A stretch of DNA of 42,999 nt. Source: Mycetocola sp. Lineage in GTDB: Bacteria; Actinomycetota; Actinomycetes; Actinomycetales; Microbacteriaceae. A model generated the notes under the pieces. It searched no databases, had not been told where the DNA came from, and saw only the letters and a list, made by a program, of their open reading frames with translations. Positions 32,646 to 40,990 of the stretch are shown here, piece by piece. The stretch is taken from contig NZ_JAODMP010000066.1 of NCBI RefSeq assembly GCF_025464835.1, forward strand, positions 1 through 42,999. Reading direction: 5' to 3'. Positions within the stretch are counted from its first letter, which is position 1. Each line of letters begins with the position of its first letter. A program made the position numbers and the translations under genes.

Positions 32646-33614
32646 ATGACAAGCACTTCCGGAAACCCTGCCATCCCGACCCACGCGTGGGGCTACGGCC
32701 TCGCCACGGTGAGCGCCGACGGAACGGTGCTCGACACCTGGTATCCGGAACCGCGGCTCGGCACGCTGCCCGCCGCGCGGGAACGCTGGCTCGCACCCGC
32801 AGAGATCGAAGCCCTGGCCATCCCGGACGAGCGCCGTAACGTCCGCGTCGACATCGTCACCGTCGAGGTCGACCTGCGTGAGCAGGCGAAGGATACGCCC
32901 GACGCTTACCTGCGGCTTCACCTGCTGAGCCACCTTCTCGTCCAGCCGAACACGATCAACCTCGACGGCATCTTCTCCCACCTGCCCATCGTGGTGTGGA
33001 CCAATGCCGGGCCCGTCCATCCTGACGACTTCGACCGGCTGCGCCCGGCCTTGTCCCGTCAGGGCATCCACGCCACAGGCATCGACAAGTTCCCCCGGCT
33101 GCTCGACTACGTCACGCCGTCGAAGGTGCGGATCGCCGACGCCTCCCGGGTGCGCCTCGGAGCGCACCTCGCTCCAGGCACGACCGTGATGCACGAGGGG
33201 TTCGTGAACTTCAACGCCGGGACCCTCGGTGTGTCCATGGTCGAAGGCCGGATCTCGCAGGGTGTCGTGGTCGGTGACGGTTCGGATGTCGGCGGCGGTG
33301 CCTCGATCATGGGGACGCTCTCCGGCGGCGGAACCCAGCGGGTCTCGATCGGCGCACGGGCCCTTCTCGGTGCGAACTCCGGGATCGGCATCTCCATCGG
33401 CGACGACAGCGTCGTCGAAGCGGGCCTGTATGTCACAGCCGGTACAAAGGTTCTTGTCCTCGACGGCGCAGAAGATGGCCCTCGAACCGTGAAGGCCGTC
33501 GAGTTGTCCGGCGTTCCGAACATCTTGTTCCGACGGAACTCCGTCACCGGCGCGGTCGAAGTCCTGCCACGCACCGGCGCGGGGATCCAGCTCAATCAGG
33601 CCCTCCACGCCTGA
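32646..33614 (+). CDS. dapD: tetrahydrodipicolinate N-succinyltransferase
   Basis: 322 residues, the actinobacterial form of DapD. It transfers succinyl from succinyl-CoA to tetrahydrodipicolinate. The N-terminal 160 residues are the family-specific domain (AWGYGLATVSADGTVLDTWY, then LRLHLLSHLLVQPNTINLDG). The rest is a left-handed beta-helix of hexapeptide repeats (for example GVVVGDGSDVGGGASIMGTL), with MHEGFVNFNAGTLG near the active site. The protein forms trimers in studied relatives. The start at ATG 32646 is supported by the leaderless-type promoter. It is followed by the penicillin-acylase-like gene after 32 bp. Confidence 0.94.
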   Translation: MTSTSGNPAIPTHAWGYGLATVSADGTVLDTWYPEPRLGTLPAARERWLAPAEIEALAIPDERRNVRVDIVTVEVDLREQAKDTPDAYLRLHLLSHLLVQPNTINLDGIFSHLPIVVWTNAGPVHPDDFDRLRPALSRQGIHATGIDKFPRLLDYVTPSKVRIADASRVRLGAHLAPGTTVMHEGFVNFNAGTLGVSMVEGRISQGVVVGDGSDVGGGASIMGTLSGGGTQRVSIGARALLGANSGIGISIGDDSVVEAGLYVTAGTKVLVLDGAEDGPRTVKAVELSGVPNILFRRNSVTGAVEVLPRTGAGIQLNQALHA

Positions 33615-33646
33615 ACCCTTCCTCTGCCTCTTCACAAAGGAGTGAT

Positions 33647-36193
33647 GTGGTCCGAACCTCAAGCCGCGGTCGGCGATCGCGCGCGTTCACCGTTTTTCTC
33701 AGTATCACGGCGGTGTTCGTTGTCGTTGTTCTCGTCGGCGGCGGCCTCGGGATCTGGACTGTGCAACGTTCCTTTCCCCAGGTCTCCGGCACGCTCACGG
33801 TGCAGGGGCTCGACGGCGACGTCAGCGTCCAACGCGACGACGCCGGCATCCCGACGATCGAAGCAGGCAACGCCCACGACCTGTTCCTGGCGCAGGGGTT
33901 CGTTCACGCCCAGGACCGTTTCTGGGAGATGGACTTCCGTCGTCACGTGACCAGCGGGCGGCTCTCCGAGTTGTTCGGCGAGTCACAGGTCGGGACGGAC
34001 ACCTTCGTGCGGACCCTCGGCTGGCGCGCGGTCGCCGAGCAAGAAGTCAAACTCCTCGACGCAGAGACCCTCGGCTGGTACCAGGCGTACGCCGACGGGG
34101 TGAACGCCTACCTCAGCCAGCGAAGCGGTGCGGACCTGTCGCTGGAGTACGCCGTTCTCGGGCTGCAGAATCCCGGCTATGAACCGGAGAAGTGGACGCC
34201 TGCCGACTCGGTCGCGTGGCTGAAGGCAATGGCATGGGACCTCCGGTCGAACCTGGAGGATGAGATCGACCGAGCGCTGCTGGCCATGGAACTGACGCCG
34301 GAGCAGGTGGCCCAGATCTATCCCCCGTACCCGTACGCCGCGAACCCGACGATAGTTCCGTCGCCGTCGGCGGTGCCAGCACCGGCATCCGTCGGCTCAG
34401 CCATCCCGATGGCAACGACGACGGACGGCACGGTGGACTCGCTTCTCGAGCTGCGGGGCGTGCTTCAGAAGATGCCAGAGCTGCTGGGGCGCGCGGGTCC
34501 GGACATCGGCTCGAACTCCTGGGTGGTCTCCGGCGAGCACACCGCATCGGGCAAACCCCTGCTCGCCAACGACCCGCACCTGGGCCCCGCCCTTCCGTCG
34601 GTGTGGTACCAGATGGGTTTGCGCTGCTCCACCGTCTCGGCTGAATGCCCCTTCGCCGTCACCGGATTCAGCTTCTCCGGCATGCCGGGCATCATCATCG
34701 GCCACAACGATCGGATCGCGTGGGGGTTCACCAACCTCGGTCCCGATGTCGCCGACCTGTACCTGGAGAAGGTGTCAGGCGACACGGTCGAGCTCGATGG
34801 CGTCGCAACGCCCCTCACCGTCCGCGAGGAGACAGTGAAGGTCGCCGGCGGGGACGATGTACCCATTCGCATCCGTTCGGCCTCTCACGGCCCGCTCGTC
34901 ACCGGGATCAGCGGGGAGTTCGGCGACATCGCCGCGGACTACCCCGCGACCGCCGAATTGCCGGAGGGCCGGTACGAGTTGTCCCTCCAGTGGACGGCTC
35001 TCACGCCGGGGCGCACACCTGGCGCCATCTTCGCCGTCAACAGGGCAACCGACTGGGAGAGCTTCCGCGCAGGCGCCAGGCTGTTCGACGTGCCGTCGCA
35101 GAACCTCGTCTACGCCGACATCGAGGGCAACATCGGTTACCAGGCGCCCGGGCTCATCCCCATCCGCCAGAGCGGCGACGGAACCCTCCCGCAGCCGGGC
35201 TGGTTCGCATCGACGGGTTGGGCCGGCTACGTGGACTTCGATTCGCTGCCGTCGCTGTACAACCCGCCGTCCGGCTACATCGTCACGGCGAACAACGCCG
35301 TCGCTCCTGAGGGCGCCGCTCCCCTGCTGACGAGGGACTGGGATGCGGGTTACCGCGCCTCCCGCATCGTCGAACTGATCGAGCAGTCCATCGCCTCAGG
35401 TGGCCGATTCACCGCCGACGACATGAGCAGCATCCAGGCCGACAACGCGAACGCCATCGCCGAGCGAATCGCCCCGTTCATCGCCGACCTCGCGCCGTCC
35501 GGCAACGCCCGGCTGGGCAAACAACTCCTCGACGGATGGGACTTCCACGACGACGCGAACAGCGCACAGTCCGCGTATTTCAACATCTTCTGGCGGAACC
35601 TCCTCGAGGGGACCTTCGCGCCCAAATTGCCTGACGACATTCCGCCTGCAGGCGGGTCACAGTGGTTCCAGGTGGTCGGTGCGCTCCTCGACGAACCCGA
35701 CTCTGAGTGGTGGGCGGGGCCCGAGGACTCCATCGTCACGCGGGACGACGCGCTCACGCTTGCACTCAGCAAGGCCTGGACCGAGGCGGTGCAGCTGATG
35801 GGGGCCGACCAGGGCGACTGGACCTGGGGCGAACTGCACACCCTCACCATCCGCAACGCGAGCTTCGGCGAGTCCGGCATCGCACCGATCGAGATGCTCT
35901 TCAACCGGGGTCCGTACGAGCTTGCCGGCGGCTCCTCTGTGGTCAACGCTGTCGGCTGGTACGCGCCGGAAGGGTACGTCGTCGACTGGGTCCCGTCGAT
36001 GCGGCAGGTGGTCGACCTGGCCGACTTCGACTCGTCCACCTGGATCAACCTCACGGGCGCGTCAGGGCACGCCTTCCACGCCAACTACGTCGACCAGACC
36101 CCGCTTTGGCAGAAGCAGAAGACGCGCCCTTGGCCGTCCACCCCGGATGCGGTGACAGAGGCGACGAGGGACACGCTGACGCTCGAGCCGTAA
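33647..36193 (+). CDS. penicillin-acylase family N-terminal-nucleophile hydrolase, membrane-anchored
   Basis: 848 residues. A basic N-terminus (RTSSRGRRSR) precedes one hydrophobic helix (about 14-38), which suggests a membrane anchor or uncleaved signal with the enzyme outside. The alpha-subunit region (about 45-270) contains FVHAQDRFWEMDF. An Ala/Pro/Ser-rich spacer follows, and autocleavage is expected before Ser289 in DIG-SNSWVVSG, with LLANDPHLG and IIIGHNDRIAWGFTN downstream. Family members hydrolyse amides such as beta-lactam side chains, acyl-homoserine lactones or lipid amides; the substrate here is not predictable. GTG 33647 has AAGGAG four bases upstream. It could be co-transcribed with dapD (32-bp gap). 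Confidence 0.88.
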   Translation: MVRTSSRGRRSRAFTVFLSITAVFVVVVLVGGGLGIWTVQRSFPQVSGTLTVQGLDGDVSVQRDDAGIPTIEAGNAHDLFLAQGFVHAQDRFWEMDFRRHVTSGRLSELFGESQVGTDTFVRTLGWRAVAEQEVKLLDAETLGWYQAYADGVNAYLSQRSGADLSLEYAVLGLQNPGYEPEKWTPADSVAWLKAMAWDLRSNLEDEIDRALLAMELTPEQVAQIYPPYPYAANPTIVPSPSAVPAPASVGSAIPMATTTDGTVDSLLELRGVLQKMPELLGRAGPDIGSNSWVVSGEHTASGKPLLANDPHLGPALPSVWYQMGLRCSTVSAECPFAVTGFSFSGMPGIIIGHNDRIAWGFTNLGPDVADLYLEKVSGDTVELDGVATPLTVREETVKVAGGDDVPIRIRSASHGPLVTGISGEFGDIAADYPATAELPEGRYELSLQWTALTPGRTPGAIFAVNRATDWESFRAGARLFDVPSQNLVYADIEGNIGYQAPGLIPIRQSGDGTLPQPGWFASTGWAGYVDFDSLPSLYNPPSGYIVTANNAVAPEGAAPLLTRDWDAGYRASRIVELIEQSIASGGRFTADDMSSIQADNANAIAERIAPFIADLAPSGNARLGKQLLDGWDFHDDANSAQSAYFNIFWRNLLEGTFAPKLPDDIPPAGGSQWFQVVGALLDEPDSEWWAGPEDSIVTRDDALTLALSKAWTEAVQLMGADQGDWTWGELHTLTIRNASFGESGIAPIEMLFNRGPYELAGGSSVVNAVGWYAPEGYVVDWVPSMRQVVDLADFDSSTWINLTGASGHAFHANYVDQTPLWQKQKTRPWPSTPDAVTEATRDTLTLEP

Positions 36194-36236
36194 ACCGTGG
36201 TGCAGTGGCGCCCGCGGGTCGACCTGGCGGCACCGA

Positions 36237-36336
36237 CCTCAAATTCAGCAACCGCCCTCAAATTCAGCACATCTTCCCCGACACGCCGTAGGAGAGCGCT
36301 CCCAACTCGGCGTGTCGCACAGATCTGCTGAATTTG
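36237..36336. repeat. palindromic intergenic repeat element (REP/MITE-like)
   Basis: CCTCAAATTCAGCA occurs twice in direct orientation (36237-36250 and 36256-36269, 19-bp period). The inverse TGCTGAATTTG is at 36326-36336. Between them lie 10-bp perfect arms, CGACACGCCG (36279-36288) and CGGCGTGTCG (36308-36317). The apex holds the 8-bp palindrome GAGCGCTC. Together, 36259-36336 forms one long imperfect inverted repeat. The AT-rich AAATTCAG core stands out in this GC-rich DNA. It lies between the penicillin-acylase and citrate synthase genes, which converge. No ORF. Confidence 0.8.
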
Positions 36337-36352
36337 CAGTACCGGGCAGGAC

Positions 36353-36381
36353 GCCCGTGCGTGCAGACGGCCCGCACGGGC
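36353..36381. terminator. GC-rich hairpin downstream of gltA
   Basis: GCCCGTGCG and CGCACGGGC form a perfect 9-bp stem around an 11-base loop, beginning 9 bases beyond the gltA stop codon on the minus strand. There is no T run, so termination strength is uncertain. Confidence 0.5.
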
Positions 36382-36389
36382 CACACAGC

Positions 36390-37697
<1,308 letters not shown>

Positions 37698-37840
37698 GGC
37701 GCCTCCTTGTGCTGATTTCGTTCGTCGGACCTGACTCGGGAACCACTGCCAGCCTTGCACGGTCCGGATACAGCCTAATCGGCTCCCAGACCAACTGTCG
37801 CATTCACCAACAGGTTCGCCAGGGTGTTGGAGCAATCCTC

Positions 37841-38953
37841 CTAAGCGACCGTTCCTCGCAGCCGTGCGGCCGCAGCGGCGATGCGTTCGTCCGTAGCCGT
37901 GAGCGAAAGCCGCACGTGTTCCGGGTAGAAGTCCCCGTAGAAATGCCCGGGGCCGGCGAGGATCCCGAGGTCGGCGAGCCGCTCGATCGACGCCCAGGCG
38001 TCCCGACCCTCGGTCGCCCACAGGTACAACCCCGCCTCGCTGGAGTCGATCCGGAAACCTGCCTCTTCGAGCGCCGGGGCGAGGATGTTCCGGCGGGCAC
38101 GGTACCGCTCCTTCTGCTGGGCGACGTGCGCGTCGTCGGCGAGAGCCGCGACCATCGCGGCCTGCAGCGGGCCGGGAAGCATGAGGCCTGAGTGCTTGCG
38201 CACGTTGAGCAATCGGGCGATCGTTTCGGTGCAGCCAGCGGCGAACGCAGCCCGGTAGCCTGCCATATTCGACTGTTTGCTCAGCGAGTAGATGGAGATG
38301 ATGTTCGCGGTGTCGCCACCTGTGACACGCGGGTCGAGGATGCTGGGGATCGGCTCGGTCTCCCATATCCCGGTCCAGCCCAGCTCGGCGTAACACTCGT
38401 CGTTGATGATCACCGCCCCGAGTTCCCTCGCCCGTGCAACAGCAACCTGCAGGAAACCGACATCGAGGACGCGGCCGTCCGGGTTCCCCGGTGAGTTGAG
38501 CCAGATGAGTCGTGTTGACGGCGGCCAATCGGCTGGGTCGTCGGATGCCAACGGCTCGGCCCCGCAGAGCGCCGCACCGATCGCATACGTCGGGTATGCG
38601 GCTCGCGGGTGCACGATGGTGTCTCCCGCGCCCAGGCCGATCATGAACGGAAGCAGGGCAACGAGTTCCTTGGACCCGATGCTCGGCAGCACGTTCTCGA
38701 CGCCGAGTCCGGTCACCCCTCGGCGGCGTTCGAACCAGCCGACGATCGCTTCACGAAGAGCTGGCGTCCCGGCGGTCGTCGGGTAGGCGTGCGCATCGGT
38801 GGCGGCGGACAGCGCCTCACGCACGACCGCTGGGGTGGCATCGACCGGGGACCCGATCGAGAGGTCGGCGATGCCGTCCGGATGCAGCCGCGCGCGTTGC
38901 GCGAACGGCGCCATGGCATCCCACGGGTACTCGGGAAGAGACTGCAGCGCCAC
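37841..38953 (-). CDS. dapC: N-succinyldiaminopimelate aminotransferase
   Basis: 370 residues, fold-type I PLP aminotransferase. Order of motifs: IGSPVDATP and YPTTAGTPALREAI (substrate side), WLNSPGNPDGRV, NDECYAELGW, and the PLP lysine in SIYSLSKQSNMAGYR. The actinobacterial DapC group makes N-succinyl-LL-2,6-diaminopimelate from the keto precursor, the step between DapD and DapE, both in this window. GTG 38953 lies 4 bases after the ferredoxin stop, and the fdxA-dapC pairing is also found in mycobacteria (fdxC-dapC), which supports the specific name over a general aminotransferase. It ends 143 bp before gltA on the same strand. Confidence 0.92.
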   Translation of the reverse strand: MALQSLPEYPWDAMAPFAQRARLHPDGIADLSIGSPVDATPAVVREALSAATDAHAYPTTAGTPALREAIVGWFERRRGVTGLGVENVLPSIGSKELVALLPFMIGLGAGDTIVHPRAAYPTYAIGAALCGAEPLASDDPADWPPSTRLIWLNSPGNPDGRVLDVGFLQVAVARARELGAVIINDECYAELGWTGIWETEPIPSILDPRVTGGDTANIISIYSLSKQSNMAGYRAAFAAGCTETIARLLNVRKHSGLMLPGPLQAAMVAALADDAHVAQQKERYRARRNILAPALEEAGFRIDSSEAGLYLWATEGRDAWASIERLADLGILAGPGHFYGDFYPEHVRLSLTATDERIAAAAARLRGTVA

Positions 38954-38957
38954 GCGG

Positions 38958-39275
38958 TCAGGCCTGCGGGGCCAGCGCGGCGACGATCGGGTGGTCGTAC
39001 TTGATCACGCCGACTTTGGCGGCTCCACCTGGCGACCCGATCTCGTTGAAGAACTCGACGTTGGCCTTGTAGTAGTCGGCCCATTCCTCGGGCGTGTCGT
39101 CCTCGTAGTAGATCGCCTCGACGGGGCACACCGGTTCGCACGCGCCGCAGTCGACGCATTCGTCCGGGTGAATGTACAGCATGCGTTCACCCTCGTAGAT
39201 GCAGTCGACGGGGCACTCATCGATGCACGCTCGGTCTTTGACATCCACACATGGGAGGGCGATGACGTAGGTCAC
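38958..39275 (-). CDS. fdxA: seven-iron ferredoxin
   Basis: 105 residues, cytoplasmic electron carrier with one [3Fe-4S] and one [4Fe-4S] cluster. The cysteines are at 9, 17, 21 and 25 and at 40, 43, 46 and 50. In characterised relatives Cys9, Cys17 and Cys50 bind the 3Fe cluster and Cys21, 40, 43 and 46 the 4Fe cluster. A C-terminal extension (EEWADYYKANVEFFNEIG) is usual for the actinobacterial form. The start is GTG 39275, with GAAGGGAA around 12-19 bases upstream. Its link to dapC is positional; redox partners are not shown. Confidence 0.94.
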   Translation of the reverse strand: MTYVIALPCVDVKDRACIDECPVDCIYEGERMLYIHPDECVDCGACEPVCPVEAIYYEDDTPEEWADYYKANVEFFNEIGSPGGAAKVGVIKYDHPIVAALAPQA

Positions 39276-39312
39276 GGTTTGCTGGGTTCCCTTCGATTAC
39301 AGGAACTTCAGT

Positions 39313-39792
39313 CTACGCCTCAGGCAACCGTCGAAGGTTCGCCGGAGCTGAGGACGGGTTCCGGTTGGTTGTCGCGGCCGGGCGTTGAGGGATCCGTGGC
39401 CAGGCGATGACGACCGTCGCGACGAGGACGGGGGCAACGGTCCAGACCAGTCCGGCGACCCCCTGCGGGATCAGGATCGACCCGCCGGCGCTGGCTACCG
39501 AGAACAGGGCGATCATCCCGACCATCCCGATGGCGGCGAAGAGCACGGGGACCCGATCGTTGAACAGCAGGCGGAAGCCGACCAGCAGGCCGAGGGACCC
39601 GATCAGTGCGAAGACGAGCCCGACGGGAATAGCAGCTTCGCCGAGACGGAGCACGTTCTGATGGGCGACGGTACCGACGGTGCCGTAGATCGCTCCGACG
39701 AGCAGGGACAGCAGCGCGCCGGGGAGACGGGATGCCGGCCGGGAGCCGTTGCCGGCAGGCGAAACGGGCTGGCGGAAGTCGTCGGAGGTCAC
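39313..39792 (-). CDS. small four-helix membrane protein (possibly DUF6113)
   Basis: 159 residues with a polar N-terminus of about 22 residues and four hydrophobic segments, about 24-46, 56-78, 82-104 and 110-132. A YGTVGTVAHQNVL stretch follows the first helix. It then ends in a basic Pro/Arg-rich tail. I associate it weakly with the DUF6113 group of Microbacteriaceae-type membrane proteins; no function can be given. I place the start at GTG 39792: TAAACT is separated from this GTG by 6 bases, while an ATG two codons earlier (39798) touches the hexamer and would not be on a leaderless message. Confidence 0.6.
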   Translation of the reverse strand: MTSDDFRQPVSPAGNGSRPASRLPGALLSLLVGAIYGTVGTVAHQNVLRLGEAAIPVGLVFALIGSLGLLVGFRLLFNDRVPVLFAAIGMVGMIALFSVASAGGSILIPQGVAGLVWTVAPVLVATVVIAWPRIPQRPAATTNRNPSSAPANLRRLPEA

Positions 39793-39798
39793 CGACAT

Positions 39799-39804
39799 AG
39801 TTTA
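39799..39804 (-). promoter_or_regulatory. -10 element of the small membrane protein gene, leaderless type
   Basis: TAAACT on the minus strand, then ATGTCG, then GTG 39792. Confidence 0.5.
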
Positions 39805-39834
39805 GCCGCGCGTGCTGCGCGGGGACTGCGACGC

Positions 39835-40149
39835 TCAGGCCATCCCGCCCCAGAGGCGGAGCATCGCGGCCACGAGAGCCGCCGCGATCACAACGACGAG
39901 GAACGGCAATCGGAGCCAGTACAGCAACCCGGCGGCGGCCAGAGCCGGCACGCGCGCGTCGACGACGAGTGATTGCCCGGCACCGAGGGTCTGCACGGCG
40001 ATGAGGGCGGCGAGCAAGGCCACCGTGAGAAGGTCGGCCGTTCGCGCCACCGACGGTTTCTCGAGCCAGTGGGGCGGCACCGCGTAGCCGGCCAGCTTGA
40101 GGGCGACGCAGGCGATCGAGGCGATCAGGATGACGTGCCACAGGGTCAT
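39835..40149 (-). CDS. azlD: AzlD-type branched-chain amino acid exporter small subunit
   Basis: 104 residues with about four hydrophobic helices. The AzlD pattern is visible: an N-terminal helix ending in LKLAGYAVPPHWLEKPSVAR, then a long hydrophobic stretch of TVALLAALIAVQTLGAG, then DARVPALAAAGLLYWLRLPFL. With AzlC it forms the small/large subunit pair of branched-chain amino acid exporters (LIV-E family). ATG 40149 overlaps the azlC stop codon by 4 bp, giving coupled translation. Confidence 0.88.
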   Translation of the reverse strand: MTLWHVILIASIACVALKLAGYAVPPHWLEKPSVARTADLLTVALLAALIAVQTLGAGQSLVVDARVPALAAAGLLYWLRLPFLVVVIAAALVAAMLRLWGGMA

Positions 40150-40919
40150 GGCTTCACGCGCCCTTCGGTTCGGCGCCCCAGCCAGTTGGTGGTGCCGACG
40201 ACAACGGCGACCACCGCCGCGGCGAGGACGGGCACGCCCGGCGCCACCACGGGTGTGAGCGCCGTGGCCGCTACGGCCGCAGCACAGGCGACGGCGATCG
40301 TCTGGTGGCTCCTCAACCGCGGCCAGATCAGGCCGAGAAACGCTGCGGCGGCCGCTGCGTCGAGCCCGTAAGCGCGGGTGTCGCCGAGCAGGTCACCGAT
40401 GAGGGCTCCGAGAAGGGTTGTGAGATTCCAGCCGACGTAGACGACGGTTCCCGTGACCCAGAATCCGCGACGTCGGGCGGCGGGTTCTCTCTGGGCGAGA
40501 GCCACAGCTGTCGACTCGTCGATGGTCAGCCAGGCCGCTGCCGCGTTCTTCCACCAGCTGTTCGCACCGACCACGGGTTTCATCCGCATCCCGTATGCGG
40601 CGTTTCTGGCGCCCAAGAGTGCTGCACTTGCGATGGCGGTGCCGCCGGCTGCTGCTCCCCCTGAGGCCAGGATGCCGACCAACGCGAATTGGGATCCACC
40701 GGTGAACATGAGAAGGCTCAGAACGCAGGCCTGCCAGACATCCAGACCTGCTGCCACCGCGAGCGCACCGAATGAGACACCGTACGCTGCGGTGGCGACA
40801 CCGACCGCAACCCCCTGGCGGGTGGCCAGACTCTCGGGCGTGCGCGTGGTCGACCTCGCTCCCGGAAGACGGGAACGGATGCCTATTGGCGCGTCGGGGT
40901 CGGATCGTGCGCGCCACAT
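40146..40919 (-). CDS. azlC: AzlC-type branched-chain amino acid exporter large subunit
   Basis: 257 residues, AzlC family. After a basic N-terminus come about six or seven hydrophobic segments with family signatures AAYGVSFGALAVAAGLDVW, LLMFTGGSQFALVGIL and LLGARNAAYGMRM. The C-terminal part contains LLGDTRAYGLDAAAAAAFLG. It exports branched-chain amino acids or similar compounds together with AzlD. The start is ATG 40919, preceded by TACTCT plus 7 bases and no Shine-Dalgarno sequence; an open frame further upstream crosses the typA terminator. Confidence 0.88.
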   Translation of the reverse strand: MWRARSDPDAPIGIRSRLPGARSTTRTPESLATRQGVAVGVATAAYGVSFGALAVAAGLDVWQACVLSLLMFTGGSQFALVGILASGGAAAGGTAIASAALLGARNAAYGMRMKPVVGANSWWKNAAAAWLTIDESTAVALAQREPAARRRGFWVTGTVVYVGWNLTTLLGALIGDLLGDTRAYGLDAAAAAAFLGLIWPRLRSHQTIAVACAAAVAATALTPVVAPGVPVLAAAVVAVVVGTTNWLGRRTEGRVKP

Positions 40920-40926
40920 GGAACCA

Positions 40927-40932
40927 AGAGTA
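40927..40932 (-). promoter_or_regulatory. -10 element of azlC-azlD, leaderless type
   Basis: TACTCT on the minus strand, then 7 bases, then ATG 40919. It lies just past the typA hairpin. Confidence 0.5.
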
Positions 40933-40945
40933 TCGGGAACGACGA

Positions 40946-40974
40946 AGCGCCCGGGGCCGTGGACCCCGGGCGCT
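40946..40974 (-). terminator. GC-rich terminator hairpin of typA
   Basis: AGCGCCCGGGG and CCCCGGGCGCT form a perfect 11-bp stem with a 7-base loop, 16 bases after the typA stop codon. Only a weak TCGTCGTT tail follows, as is common in GC-rich actinobacteria. Confidence 0.7.
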
Positions 40975-40990
40975 CCTGCCGAAGGCGGTT

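Noticed and set aside
37698-38528. Upstream extension of the citrate synthase frame
   Set aside because: It overlaps dapC in another frame, and AGGAGG clearly marks GTG 37697.
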